Assembly: GCF_025836995.1 (NCBI RefSeq)
Contig: NZ_CP107546.1
Coordinates: 1,302,001-1,366,000, forward strand
Source: Microbacterium sp. M28
GTDB lineage: Bacteria > Actinomycetota > Actinomycetes > Actinomycetales > Microbacteriaceae
DNA length: 64,000 nt
Direction of reading: 5' to 3'
This document shows positions 52,388 through 63,465 of the stretch, piece by piece. A program made the position numbers and the translations under genes. The notes under the pieces were generated by a model. That model made no database searches. It had not been told where the DNA came from and was given only the letters and a program-made list of their open reading frames with translations. The stretch's first letter is position 1, and each line of letters begins with the position of its first letter.

Positions 52388-53809
52388 ATGACCGTTGCGG
52401 AATTCGTCGTCGTCGCCAACAGGCTGCCTGTGGACCGAGTCCACGGGCCGGACGGCGAGGAGATCTGGCGGACATCGCCCGGGGGACTCGTGGCCGCCCT
52501 CGAGCCGGTCATGCACTCCGTCGACGGCGCATGGGTCGGTTGGCCCGGCCAGGCGGATCTCGAACTCGAGCCGTTCGAAGCCGGTGGCCTCCGCCTGATC
52601 CCCGTCGCGCTGAGCGAGGAGGAGGTCGAGGAGTACTACGAGGGCTTCGCCAACGACACGATCTGGCCGCTGTACCACGACGTGATCGCCCCACCGCAGT
52701 ACCACCGGGAATGGTGGGAGGCGTACGTCACGGTCAACCGCCGCTTCGCCGAGGCTGCGGCTTCGGCGGTGGCACAGGGCGGCACGGTCTGGGTGCACGA
52801 CTACCAGCTGCAGCTCGTGCCCGAGATGGTGCGCGCTCTGCGCCCCGATGTCACGATCGGCTACTTCCACCACATCCCGTTCCCCGCACACGGCCTGTAC
52901 GCGCAGCTGCCCTGGCGCGATCAGGTGCTGCGCGGACTGCTCGGTGCGGACGTGATCGGCTTCCAGCGCACGCAGGACGCCAGCTACTTCCTCGCCGCGG
53001 TCCGCCGCCGGCTGCGCCACGAGGTGAAGGGATCGAACGTCACGGTTCCGGAGGAGGACGGCACGCGCACGGTCCTGGCCAAGGCGTTCCCGATCTCGAT
53101 CGACACGGTGCCGTACATCGAACTCGCCGCGCGCCCCGACATCCAGGCGCGGGCGGCCGAGATCCGCGAGAGCCTGGGCAATCCCAAGAAGATCCTCCTC
53201 GGCGTCGACCGGCTGGACTACACCAAGGGCATCCGGCACCGCATCAAGGCATACGCGGAGCTGGTCGCGCAGGGCACGCTGAACGTCGAGGACGTGACGT
53301 TCGTGCAGGTGGCGAGCCCCAGCCGCGAGCGCGTCGACTCCTACGTCCAGCTGCGCGACGAGATCGAGCTCTCGGTCGGCCGGCTCAACGGCGACTACGA
53401 CACGATGGGCCATACCGCCATCCGCTATCTGCACCAGGGCTTCCCGAGGGAGGAGATGGTGGCGCTGTATCTCGCGGCCGACGTCATGCTCGTGACGGCC
53501 CTCCGCGACGGCATGAACCTCGTGGCGAAGGAGTACGTCGCAACCAGACGCGACAACCGCGGCGTCCTCGTGCTCAGCGAGTTCACCGGGGCCGCGGACG
53601 AGCTCCGCCAGGCCGTGCGCGTCAATCCGCACGACATCGAAGGGCTCAAGGACGCCATCATGACGGCCGTCCAGATGCCGTCTGCCGAGCAGGGACGGCG
53701 CATGCGCGCCCTGCGCAAGCGCGTGCTCGAGCACGACGTCAACGCGTGGTCATCGTCGTTCCTCTCCGCTCTGCGGGCCGCGCAGAACAAGCCGACCTCG
53801 TCGTCGTGA
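52388..53809 (+). CDS. otsA: Trehalose-6-phosphate synthase
   Basis: 473 aa GT20 enzyme. VVVANRLPVDRVHGPDG, TSPGGLVAALEPVM, WVHDYQLQLVPEMVRALRP, GYFHHIPFPAHGLYAQLPW, LGVDRLDYTKGIRHRI and ALRDGMNLVAKEYVA are present. It makes trehalose 6-phosphate from NDP-glucose and glucose 6-phosphate. otsB follows after 40 nt. Trehalose is a compatible solute in these bacteria. Confidence 0.96.
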   Translation: MTVAEFVVVANRLPVDRVHGPDGEEIWRTSPGGLVAALEPVMHSVDGAWVGWPGQADLELEPFEAGGLRLIPVALSEEEVEEYYEGFANDTIWPLYHDVIAPPQYHREWWEAYVTVNRRFAEAAASAVAQGGTVWVHDYQLQLVPEMVRALRPDVTIGYFHHIPFPAHGLYAQLPWRDQVLRGLLGADVIGFQRTQDASYFLAAVRRRLRHEVKGSNVTVPEEDGTRTVLAKAFPISIDTVPYIELAARPDIQARAAEIRESLGNPKKILLGVDRLDYTKGIRHRIKAYAELVAQGTLNVEDVTFVQVASPSRERVDSYVQLRDEIELSVGRLNGDYDTMGHTAIRYLHQGFPREEMVALYLAADVMLVTALRDGMNLVAKEYVATRRDNRGVLVLSEFTGAADELRQAVRVNPHDIEGLKDAIMTAVQMPSAEQGRRMRALRKRVLEHDVNAWSSSFLSALRAAQNKPTSSS

Positions 53810-53849
53810 GAGGCTGGGAAATGCCCGCCTGCCTGAAGGAGACACCGCA

Positions 53850-54647
53850 GTGACCCGCACCTGGACGCCTGGAACCGCCGACGACGCACTGACCGCGATC
53901 GCCACCACGCCGCGGCTCGTGATCGCGCTCGACTTCGACGGTGTGGCCTCGCCGCTTGTTCCGGAACCGATGGCGGCCAGGGCGCTCCCCGCGGTCAAGG
54001 AGCAGATCGCACGGCTCGTCGCGCTTCCCGACACGCTCGTCGCCTTTGTCTCCGGTCGCAGCATGCACGATCTGCGCATCATCACGGAGCACGAGGACGA
54101 CTCGACGGTCGCGCTCGCCGGATCGCACGGCGCGCAGTACTGGTTCCCCGGCACGGGAGAGGCCGCTGCCACGGGCGAGGCCACTCAGGACGGAGCACGT
54201 GAAGAGCTCTGGGAAGCGGCCAAGCCGATCATCGCGCGCTACGAGGGAGCCGAGTTCGAGCCCAAGACGTTCGGTATGGGTGTGCACACCCGCCGGGCCA
54301 CGCCCGAGGTCGAAGCCGCCGTGTTCGCGGAGATCGACGCCCTCGTCGCCGAGCGCTTCCCGCACTGGCGTCGACGCTCGGGCCACCGCGTGCTGGAGTT
54401 CTCCTCGCGCACCGAGGGCAAGGACGCCGCGATGGGTGTTCTGCGCGAGCACTTCGACGCCACTGGCATCCTGTTCGCCGGCGACGACGTGACCGACGAG
54501 GACGCCCTGCGGGTGCTGCAGGACGGCGACCTCGGCGTCCGCGTCGGACCGGGGGAGTCGGCGGCGACGCTGCGCGTGCAGAGCCCGCAGGAGATCGCCG
54601 AACTTCTCGCGCAGGTGGCGACGGAGCGGGCCGCCGGACGGGAATAG
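53850..54647 (+). CDS. otsB: Trehalose-6-phosphate phosphatase
   Basis: 265 aa, GTG start after GAAGGAGA. HAD motif I is LDFDGVASPLVPEP (D28, D30); the usual DFDGT is DFDGV here. FVSGRSMHDL is motif II, and GDDVTDEDALRVLQDGDLGV is motif IV. The cap region (SHGAQYWF, GVHTRRATPE) fits OtsB. It removes the phosphate made by OtsA; the two form an operon. Confidence 0.93.
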   Translation: MTRTWTPGTADDALTAIATTPRLVIALDFDGVASPLVPEPMAARALPAVKEQIARLVALPDTLVAFVSGRSMHDLRIITEHEDDSTVALAGSHGAQYWFPGTGEAAATGEATQDGAREELWEAAKPIIARYEGAEFEPKTFGMGVHTRRATPEVEAAVFAEIDALVAERFPHWRRRSGHRVLEFSSRTEGKDAAMGVLREHFDATGILFAGDDVTDEDALRVLQDGDLGVRVGPGESAATLRVQSPQEIAELLAQVATERAAGRE

Positions 54648-54656
54648 ACTGCCGTC
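54645..54656 (+). promoter_or_regulatory. Leaderless-type -10 of ilvD
   Basis: TAGACT (54645-54650) overlaps the otsB stop codon; spacer GCCGTC has no Shine-Dalgarno; ATG at 54657. One of the clearest leaderless candidates here. Confidence 0.6.
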
Positions 54657-56372
54657 ATGGCCTCGCAGGAACCCACGGACGCGTCCGTCGACATCAAGCC
54701 CCGCAGCCGCGTCGTCACGGACGGGATCGAAGCCACCACCTCGCGAGGCATGCTCCGCGCGGTCGGCATGGGCGATGCGGATTGGGAGAAGCCCCAGATC
54801 GGGATCGCCTCGAGCTGGAACGAGATCACTCCCTGCAACCTGAGCCTGGATCGCCTGGCACAGGGAGCCAAGGAGGGTGTGCACTCCGGTGGCGGCTACC
54901 CGCTGCAGTTCGGCACCATCTCCGTCTCCGACGGCATCTCGATGGGGCACGAGGGCATGCACTTCTCGCTGGTCTCGCGCGAGGTGATCGCGGATTCGGT
55001 CGAGACCGTCATCATGGCGGAGCGGTTGGACGGCACGGTCCTGCTGGCCGGCTGCGACAAGTCGATCCCGGGGATGCTCATGGCCAGCGCCCGGCTCGGA
55101 CTCTCCAGCGTGTTCCTCTACGCCGGCTCGATCGCCCCCGGCTGGGTGAAGCTGTCGGACGGCACCGAGAAGGACATCACGATCATCGACTCGTTCGAGG
55201 GCGTCGGCGCCTGCCGCGCAGGAAGGATGAGCGAAGAGGACCTCAAGCGCATCGAGTGCGCCTTCGCTCCTGGTGAAGGCGCGTGCGGCGGCATGTACAC
55301 GGCGAACACCATGGCGTCCGTCGCCGAAGCGCTGGGGCTCAGCCTGCCCGGCTCCGCGGCACCGCCATCCGCGGATCGCCGACGCGACCAGTTCGCGCAC
55401 CGCTCGGGCGAGGCCGTGGTGAACCTGCTGCGTCAGGGGATCACCACGAAGGACATCCTCACGAAGGAATCGTTCGAGAACGCGATCGCGCTCGCGATGG
55501 CGCTCGGCGGTTCGACCAACGTCGTGCTGCACCTGCTCGCGATCGCCCGCGAAGCCCAGATCGACCTGGATCTGCACGACTTCAACCGGATCGGCGATCG
55601 GACGCCGCACATCGCCGACATGAAGCCGTTCGGCAAGTACGTCATGAACGACGTCGATCGCCAGGGCGGCATCCCAGTCATCATGAAGGCGATGCTCGAC
55701 GAAGGACTCCTGCACGGCGACGCGCTGACGGTCACCGGAAAAACCGTCGCCGAGAACCTGCGCGACCTCGATCCCGACCCGATCGACGGCGAGGTCATCC
55801 ACACGTTCGACAACCCGATCCACGCCTCAGGCGGCATCACGATCCTGCACGGCTCGATGGCACCGGAGGGCGCCGTCGTGAAGTCCGCCGGCTTCGACGC
55901 CGACGTGTTCCAGGGCCCCGCGCGCGTGTTCGAGCGCGAACGCGCTGCGATGGACGCCCTCGCCGAGGGCACGATCCAGGCGGGCGATGTGGTGGTCATT
56001 CGGTACGAGGGGCCCAAGGGCGGACCGGGGATGCGCGAGATGCTCGCGATCACCGGAGCCATCAAGGGCGCTGGGCTCGGAAAAGATGTACTACTCTTGA
56101 CGGACGGACGATTCTCAGGCGGCACAACCGGCCTGTGCATCGGCCACATAGCACCCGAAGCGGTGGACGCAGGTCCTATCGCCTTCGTGCGCGATGGTGA
56201 TCTGATACGGGTCGATATCGCAGCTCGTTCTCTCGACCTACTCGTCGACGAAGCGGAGCTCGCCTCCCGCCGCTCTGGCTGGGAGCCGCTTCCCCCGCGC
56301 TATACCCGTGGCGTTCTTGCCAAGTACGCAGCCCTCGTGCGCTCCGCAGCCGAGGGAGCGACGACCGGTTGA
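54657..56372 (+). CDS. ilvD: Dihydroxy-acid dehydratase
   Basis: 571 aa. Fe-S cysteine segments [18 protein letters not shown] and [17 protein letters not shown] are intact, as is the C-terminal [19 protein letters not shown]. It makes the 2-oxo acids of valine and isoleucine. Oddity: from about codon 475 (56079) to the stop, codon use changes abruptly. AAA, GTA, CTA, TTG, TCA, ACA, ATA, GCA, TCT, CTT and TAT appear, while the first 470 codons almost all end in G or C. The protein stays conserved, which suggests a recombined 3' segment. ilvB follows after 66 nt. Confidence 0.95.
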   Translation: MASQEPTDASVDIKPRSRVVTDGIEATTSRGMLRAVGMGDADWEKPQIGIASSWNEITPCNLSLDRLAQGAKEGVHSGGGYPLQFGTISVSDGISMGHEGMHFSLVSREVIADSVETVIMAERLDGTVLLAGCDKSIPGMLMASARLGLSSVFLYAGSIAPGWVKLSDGTEKDITIIDSFEGVGACRAGRMSEEDLKRIECAFAPGEGACGGMYTANTMASVAEALGLSLPGSAAPPSADRRRDQFAHRSGEAVVNLLRQGITTKDILTKESFENAIALAMALGGSTNVVLHLLAIAREAQIDLDLHDFNRIGDRTPHIADMKPFGKYVMNDVDRQGGIPVIMKAMLDEGLLHGDALTVTGKTVAENLRDLDPDPIDGEVIHTFDNPIHASGGITILHGSMAPEGAVVKSAGFDADVFQGPARVFERERAAMDALAEGTIQAGDVVVIRYEGPKGGPGMREMLAITGAIKGAGLGKDVLLLTDGRFSGGTTGLCIGHIAPEAVDAGPIAFVRDGDLIRVDIAARSLDLLVDEAELASRRSGWEPLPPRYTRGVLAKYAALVRSAAEGATTG

Positions 56373-56438
56373 GTCCCTGGCCGCCCGAGGCCCGTCCGCC
56401 TCACATCGACGTCGCTGATCAGATCCGAGGAAACAAAC

Positions 56439-58241
56439 ATGACTGCTGATTCCGTGTCCGCCGTGCCACGGCCACCGGCCCGACAGGCCGCCGCCCCCGA
56501 ACTCACCGGTGCTCAGGCCGTCGTCCGATCGCTCGAACTGCTCGGGGTTACCGACGTGTTCGGCATCCCCGGCGGCGCGATCATGGAGGTGTACGACCCG
56601 CTGCTCGACTCGACCGAGCTGCGTCACATCCTCGTGCGCCACGAGCAGGGCGGCGGACACGCTGCCGAGGGCTACGCCGCGGCGTCGAACAAGGTCGGCG
56701 TCACGATCGCGACCTCCGGACCCGGCGCGACCAACCTCGTCACCGCGATCGCGGACGCGTACATGGACTCGGTACCGATCGTGGCGATCACGGGACAGGT
56801 GTTCTCCACGCTGATGGGCACGGACGCGTTCCAGGAGGCCGACATCGTCGGCATCACGATGCCGGTCACGAAGCACTCGATCCTCGTCAAGGAGGTCAGC
56901 GAGATCCCCGCCGCCATCGCCGCGGCCTTCGAGATCGCCTCGACGGGGCGCCCCGGCCCCGTCCTCGTGGACATCACGAAGGATGCTCAGCAGGCGAAGG
57001 CTCCCTTCATCTGGCCCCCGAAGATCGACCTCCCCGGCTATCGGCCGGTGACGAAGGCGCACGGCAAGCAGATCCAGGCGGCGGCGACGCTGCTCTCCGA
57101 AGCCAAGAAGCCCGTGCTCTACGTCGGCGGCGGTGTGATCCGAGGCCGCGCATCGGCCGAGCTCAAGAGCCTCGCCGAGACCACCGGCGCACCGGTCGTC
57201 ACGACCCTGATGGCCCGCGGCGCGTTCCCGGATTCGCACCCGCAGCACCTCGGCATGCCGGGGATGCACGGCACGGTTCCCGCCGTGCTCGCGCTGCAGG
57301 AGTCCGACCTGATCCTCGCGCTCGGCGCGCGCTTCGACGACCGCGTGACCGGCAAAGCCGCGCTGTTCGCGCCGAACGCGAAGGTCGTCCACGTCGACAT
57401 CGACCCGGCTGAGATCTCCAAGATCCGCACGGCCGACGTGCCGATCGTCGGCGACGTGCGCGACGTCCTGGTCGACCTCGAGACCGCGTTCCGCAGCACG
57501 ATGGGCGCCGCCAAGCCCGACACCGACGAGTGGTGGTCGTACCTCGACGGACTGCGCGACGAGTTCCCGCTCGGCTTCCAGCCCACCACCGACGGGCTGC
57601 TGTCGCCGCAGCACGTGATCCAGCGGATCGGCGAGCTCACCGGCCCCGAGGCCGTGTACGCGGCCGGCGTCGGCCAGCACCAGATGTGGGCCGCGCAGTT
57701 CATCAAATACGAGCGCCCCAACTCGTGGCTGAACTCGGGTGGCGCCGGAACCATGGGCTACTCGGTGCCCGCGGCCATGGGCGCCAAGGTCGCGGAGCCG
57801 CATCGCGTGGTCTGGTCGATCGACGGCGACGGATGCTTCCAGATGACCAATCAGGAGCTGGCCACCTGTGCGATCAACAACATCCCGATCAAGGTCGCGA
57901 TCATCAACAACTCCTCGCTCGGCATGGTGCGCCAGTGGCAGACGCTGTTCTACGACGGCCGTCACTCCAACACCGACCTGAACACCGGCCACGGCACCAT
58001 CCGCATCCCCGATTTCGTCAAGCTCGCCGAGGCCTACGGATGCCTCGGGATCCGGGTCGAGAAGGAAGAGGATGTGGATGCCGCGATCAAGCTGGCCCTG
58101 GAGACCAACGACCGGCCGGTCGTGATCGATTTCGTCGTGTCGGCCGATGCGATGGTGTGGCCGATGGTGCCGCAGGGCGTGAGCAACAGCTACGTCCAGT
58201 ACGCCATCGACCACGCGCCGTCGTTCGAAGAGGAGATGTGA
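56439..58241 (+). CDS. ilvB: Acetolactate synthase large subunit
   Basis: 600 aa. The ThDP Glu is in [18 protein letters not shown]; central FAD-binding domain; ThDP motif [20 protein letters not shown]-terminal PMVPQGVSN. It condenses pyruvate with pyruvate or 2-oxobutyrate. The 66-nt leader ends in GAGGAAAC; I see no leader peptide rich in Ile/Leu/Val codons there. First gene of ilvBNC. Confidence 0.97.
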   Translation: MTADSVSAVPRPPARQAAAPELTGAQAVVRSLELLGVTDVFGIPGGAIMEVYDPLLDSTELRHILVRHEQGGGHAAEGYAAASNKVGVTIATSGPGATNLVTAIADAYMDSVPIVAITGQVFSTLMGTDAFQEADIVGITMPVTKHSILVKEVSEIPAAIAAAFEIASTGRPGPVLVDITKDAQQAKAPFIWPPKIDLPGYRPVTKAHGKQIQAAATLLSEAKKPVLYVGGGVIRGRASAELKSLAETTGAPVVTTLMARGAFPDSHPQHLGMPGMHGTVPAVLALQESDLILALGARFDDRVTGKAALFAPNAKVVHVDIDPAEISKIRTADVPIVGDVRDVLVDLETAFRSTMGAAKPDTDEWWSYLDGLRDEFPLGFQPTTDGLLSPQHVIQRIGELTGPEAVYAAGVGQHQMWAAQFIKYERPNSWLNSGGAGTMGYSVPAAMGAKVAEPHRVVWSIDGDGCFQMTNQELATCAINNIPIKVAIINNSSLGMVRQWQTLFYDGRHSNTDLNTGHGTIRIPDFVKLAEAYGCLGIRVEKEEDVDAAIKLALETNDRPVVIDFVVSADAMVWPMVPQGVSNSYVQYAIDHAPSFEEEM

Positions 58242-58245
58242 GCCC

Positions 58246-59818
<1,573 letters not shown>

Positions 59819-59829
59819 TCCGCTCGAAC

Positions 59830-59873
59830 GATGAAAGAACGGGCGTCCCTCACGGGGCGCCCGTTCTTTCATC
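59830..59873. terminator. Bidirectional terminator after ilvC
   Basis: A 16-bp perfect stem (59830-59845 and 59858-59873) whose 12-nt loop can pair further. It also lies 16 nt after the stop of the convergent dehydrogenase gene and can end both. Confidence 0.88.
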
Positions 59874-59888
59874 TCGTCCGGGAGGCGC

Positions 59889-62720
59889 TCAGCGCGTCAG
59901 CTCCTCCAGGATCTCCACGACGTGACGGTACGGCCTGCCGGTCGCACGGCTCATGCCGATCTCGCACGTCCGGTTCGCGGATACGAAGGCGTCGAAGCCG
60001 CCGTTCGCAGTCTCGGCCGCCGCGATCTCCGCCGACTCGACGGCAGTCGCGCTGGCGGTGAGCTCGGGATGCAACATCCCGCGGTCTCCCGCGAACGCGC
60101 AGCATCCCCAGCCGTCCGGGACGTACACCTGGTCGGCGACGGCCGCGGCGATCGCGGTGAGCGCGCCGGTCGCACCGAGGGCCGTCGTGGAGCAGGTCGG
60201 GTGCACGGCGATCCGGTCCAGCTTCTCCGAAACCGTGAGGCGGGGGAGCACCTCTCTGGCGATGTAGGTGGTCGCGTCCTCGATCACGAGTCCGGCGTAC
60301 TCCGGTCGTTCGGCCACGGATTTCGCGAGCATCACGTGCAGGCCTTCGGTGCACGAGGCCGCGTCGCACACGATCGGGAGGTCTCCGTGCCGGCTGGCCT
60401 CCCAGAGCGACGCCAGCACGCGGTCGGTCATGCGGTCGTAGCCGGTGAGATGCCCCTTCGACTTCCACGGCGTTCCGCAGCACAACCCGCCGGCGTCGTC
60501 GGGGATGACGACCGGGATGCCCGCCCGATCCAGCAGCGCCATCACCGCATCGCGTGACCCCTCGCCGTGCTCCTCGGGGCCGAACATCGTCCCGATGCAC
60601 GCGCCGAAGAACACGGCCTGCGCGTCCGCGGGGGAGGCGGGCCGCGGCGGACGCGAACCGCCACGGGGGAGGCCGGCGTCATACAGCGGCACGGTGTCAG
60701 CGCCGAGCACGGCGCGGCCGAGTCTGGTCACGGCGGTCACGAGCGGAGCGGGCACGGCATCGGCGACGGTCAGCGCGACGCCGCCGACCCTGGTGACCGC
60801 GCCCCAGTTCTTCGCCGCGACATCCCACACGCCGTCCTCGAGTCTGGCGGCTTCCTCCGCGCGAAGGCGGCGCACGAGATCACCGGTGTTGATGTCGACG
60901 GGGCACGCGACGCCGCACATGCCGTCGACCGCACAGGTCTGCACGCCCTCGTAGTCGTAGTCGGCGCGAAGCTCCTCCAACAGCGCCGTGTCGCCCTGCT
61001 CCTCGGCCCAGGCCATGTCGCGGCGCAGGACGATCCGCTGACGCGGTGTCAGCGTGATGTCCTTGCTCGGACACGTGGGCTCGCAGTAGCCGCACTCGAC
61101 GCAGCGATCCACCTCGCTTTCGACCGTCGGGACGCGCTTGAGGTCGTGGAGGTACGAGTCCGGGTCGTCCGAGAGGACGACTCCGGGGTTGAGGATCCCC
61201 GCCGGGTCCACCAGCCGCTTGATCTCCCACATCATGTCGGTGAGGAAATCGCCGTATTGGCGTCGCACGAACGGAGCCATGATCCGCCCCGTCCCGTGCT
61301 CGGCCTTCAGCGAGCCGCCCTGTCCCAGCACGAGGTCGACGAGGTCCGCGGTGAATCGGCGGTACCGGGCGAGGCTGTCCGCATCGTCGAAGCGCTCGTT
61401 CAGAAGGAAGTGCACGTTGCCGTCCTTCGCGTGACCGAAGATCACCGAGCCGTCGTAGTCGTGCTCGGCGAAGAGCTCGATGAGGCGCTCGCATGTGACG
61501 AGAAGACGGTCGACCGGCACGACGATGTCCTCGAGCAGTGCGGTCGTGCCGGACGGACGCGCCCCGGCGACGGCCGTGTAGAGGCCCTTGCGGACGTGCC
61601 ACAGCGATGCGCGCTCGGCGGCATCCGTCGTGAGCTTCGGTGCGACCGCCAGGGGGAGTGTCTCGAAACGGGCGATGGCCGCCGCGGAGGCCTCTGCGAG
61701 CTCGTCGCTGTCCGCGGCGTGCACCTCGACGAGCAGGGCCGCGTGCGCGTCGACGGCGATCTCGGAGATGGAAGCAGGGACATCGCTGAGCCCCTGTGCG
61801 ACGCGCAGTGACGCGGCATCCAGCAGTTCGACCGTCGCCAGCCCCTGATCGACCAGGCCGGGCAGTGCTGCCATCGCATCGGCGAGCGTGGTGAACACGA
61901 GCAGCCCCGTGGCGATCTGCGGGCGGATCTCGATCGTGCGGAAGCGCGCCTCGGCGACGAAGGCGAGCGTCCCCTCCGAGCCGATCACGAGATGCTCGAG
62001 GATCTTCACGGGGTCTTCGAAGTCGAGCAGCGAGTTCAGCCCGTATCCCATGGTGTTCTTCATCGAGAACTGCTGACGCACGAACGCCACGGCATCCGGC
62101 GACGAGAGCAGGCGCTCGCGGAGCGCGAGCAGACCGTCGGCGAGATCCGGTTCGGCGGCGCGCAGGCGCTCGTCGGCATCCGCGGCCGCAGTGTCCAGGA
62201 TCGTCCCGCCGGGGAGGACCAGCACGAGCGAATCGATCGTCCGGTACGAATTCTCCGTGATACCGCATGCCATGCCGCTGGAGTTGTTCGCGACGACGCC
62301 GCCGATCGTGCAGGCGATCTCGCTGGCCGGGTCAGGACCGAGCTTGCGGCCGAAGCGGGCCAGTCGCGTGTTCACCTGCCGGACCGTCGCGCCTGGTCCG
62401 ACGCGGACGAGCGCACCGTCGTCCTCGATCGTGATGCCGCGGAAGGCCGAGCGCGTGTCGACGAGGATGTCGCCGGTCACGCCCTGGCCGGACAGGCTGG
62501 TTCCTCCGGATCGGAAGGTCAGCGAGCGTCCGGCCGCCCGGACGGCGGCGAAGGCGCGTGCGATGCCCTCGGCATCCTGCGGCGCCAGCACCGCATCCGG
62601 CACGAGCAGATAGTGCGATGCGTCGTGCGCACGGGCGAAGCGATCGATCGATCGCGAGGTCACCCTTGTGTCCGCCCCGAGCAGATCTGCGTCGAGGGGA
62701 TGGGCGAGTGTCGTGGACAC
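59889..62720 (-). CDS. FAD-binding and Fe-S-binding oxidoreductase (D-lactate/glycolate dehydrogenase type)
   Basis: 943 aa. Residues ~35-260 are an FAD-binding PCMH domain (SLTFRSGGTSLSGQGVTGDI; VANNSSGMACG), followed by the FAD-oxidase C-terminal domain to ~520. Two [4Fe-4S] ferredoxin motifs come next: CVECGYCEPTCPSKD and CAVDGMCGVACPVD. The C-terminus has CCG-type motifs GLCCGTPWKSKGH and GWGCCAFAGDRGM. This Dld3/GlcD-GlcF-like fusion oxidises a 2-hydroxy acid (D-lactate most likely) and passes electrons to the quinone pool. Divergent from a GntR regulator, which likely controls it. Confidence 0.9.
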   Translation of the reverse strand: MSTTLAHPLDADLLGADTRVTSRSIDRFARAHDASHYLLVPDAVLAPQDAEGIARAFAAVRAAGRSLTFRSGGTSLSGQGVTGDILVDTRSAFRGITIEDDGALVRVGPGATVRQVNTRLARFGRKLGPDPASEIACTIGGVVANNSSGMACGITENSYRTIDSLVLVLPGGTILDTAAADADERLRAAEPDLADGLLALRERLLSSPDAVAFVRQQFSMKNTMGYGLNSLLDFEDPVKILEHLVIGSEGTLAFVAEARFRTIEIRPQIATGLLVFTTLADAMAALPGLVDQGLATVELLDAASLRVAQGLSDVPASISEIAVDAHAALLVEVHAADSDELAEASAAAIARFETLPLAVAPKLTTDAAERASLWHVRKGLYTAVAGARPSGTTALLEDIVVPVDRLLVTCERLIELFAEHDYDGSVIFGHAKDGNVHFLLNERFDDADSLARYRRFTADLVDLVLGQGGSLKAEHGTGRIMAPFVRRQYGDFLTDMMWEIKRLVDPAGILNPGVVLSDDPDSYLHDLKRVPTVESEVDRCVECGYCEPTCPSKDITLTPRQRIVLRRDMAWAEEQGDTALLEELRADYDYEGVQTCAVDGMCGVACPVDINTGDLVRRLRAEEAARLEDGVWDVAAKNWGAVTRVGGVALTVADAVPAPLVTAVTRLGRAVLGADTVPLYDAGLPRGGSRPPRPASPADAQAVFFGACIGTMFGPEEHGEGSRDAVMALLDRAGIPVVIPDDAGGLCCGTPWKSKGHLTGYDRMTDRVLASLWEASRHGDLPIVCDAASCTEGLHVMLAKSVAERPEYAGLVIEDATTYIAREVLPRLTVSEKLDRIAVHPTCSTTALGATGALTAIAAAVADQVYVPDGWGCCAFAGDRGMLHPELTASATAVESAEIAAAETANGGFDAFVSANRTCEIGMSRATGRPYRHVVEILEELTR

Positions 62721-62740
62721 GGAAGCTCCTTCGCATCAGA

Positions 62741-62780
62741 TTGTCAGACAAGTGTACCGACTGTCACGCGGTTGCGTTAA
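62741..62780 (-). promoter_or_regulatory. Promoter and GntR-type operator of the FAD/Fe-S dehydrogenase
   Basis: TACACT (62751-62756) and TTAACG (62775-62780), 18 bp apart, on the minus strand. The perfect palindrome TTGTC-A-GACAA (62741-62751) overlaps the transcript start and fits the FadR-subfamily consensus TNGTNNNACNA. GGAG precedes the ATG at normal distance, so this gene has a short leader. Confidence 0.7.
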
Positions 62781-62790
62781 GCTGGCCGGC
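62778..62790 (+). promoter_or_regulatory. Leaderless-type -10 of the gntR gene
   Basis: TAAGCT (62778-62783), 7-nt spacer, ATG at 62791. It is ~30 bp from the operator, which may also control it. Confidence 0.45.
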
Positions 62791-63447
62791 ATGTCGAACG
62801 ATCGCGGATCCGTGCTGGAGGTGGTCGGCGTCGTCGACGCCGTCACCCAGCGTCTTCGCACCAGGATCCTCGGTGGCGAACTCCGTCCCGGCACCGCGAT
62901 CACCGAGGCGAGAGTGTCTCAGGAGTACGCGGTCGCACGACCGAGCGCGAAGGCGGCGATCGAGCAGCTCGTCGCCGCCGGACTCCTGGTCCGCACGGCG
63001 CACCGCAGCGCGCGGGTCGTCGCGATCGACGCGGACGTCGTGCGAGACGTCTATCGGGCGCGCACGAGGCTGGAGAGCGCTGCCCTGCGCGAACTGGCGC
63101 AGGAGCGCCGAGTGCCGCGCGCGGCGACCGAGGCCAACGACGAGATCCTCGCGATGCCGGCCGGACCCGATCCCGCGACGGTCGATCCCGACCTGCGCTT
63201 CCACCGGGCGCTGATCCAGGCGCTGCAGAGCGAGCGCACGTCGCGGATGTATGCGAGCGTCCTCGACGAGGTGCGACTGTGCATGGCGCAGGTGCAGGGA
63301 AGGCGGCTGCTGGATGCCGCGGTCATCGCGGCGCAGCATCAGGCCATGCTGGCCGCCGTCGCCGCGGGAGACGGCGAACGGGCGGCGAGACTGCTGACCG
63401 AACACCTCGCCGCGGCCGAGGAACGCCTCGTCGAGGCGCTCGGCTGA
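62791..63447 (+). CDS. GntR family transcriptional regulator (FadR subfamily)
   Basis: 218 aa. N-terminal winged helix (QRLRTRILGGELRPGTAITE; EARVSQEYAVARPSAKAAIE; LVAAGLLVRTAHRSARVV) and a C-terminal FCD-type helical effector domain (YRARTRLESAALRELAQERR; HQAMLAAVAAGDGERAARLL). It is divergent from the dehydrogenase with 70 bp between and is the probable repressor of it, with a 2-hydroxy acid as ligand. The LldR/GlcC paralogy supports this, but the ligand is inferred. Confidence 0.9.
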   Translation: MSNDRGSVLEVVGVVDAVTQRLRTRILGGELRPGTAITEARVSQEYAVARPSAKAAIEQLVAAGLLVRTAHRSARVVAIDADVVRDVYRARTRLESAALRELAQERRVPRAATEANDEILAMPAGPDPATVDPDLRFHRALIQALQSERTSRMYASVLDEVRLCMAQVQGRRLLDAAVIAAQHQAMLAAVAAGDGERAARLLTEHLAAAEERLVEALG

Positions 63448-63465
63448 CCGGTCATGGTATCCGGG

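Noticed and set aside
56079..56372. Frameshift or misassembly at the 3' end of ilvD
   Set aside because: The translated residues in this segment match the IlvD C-terminus without a break, so the reading frame is correct; only synonymous usage changes.
56373..56438. Ile/Leu/Val attenuator peptide before ilvB
   Set aside because: No short frame with a run of branched-chain codons and no terminator/antiterminator pair is visible in the 66-nt gap.
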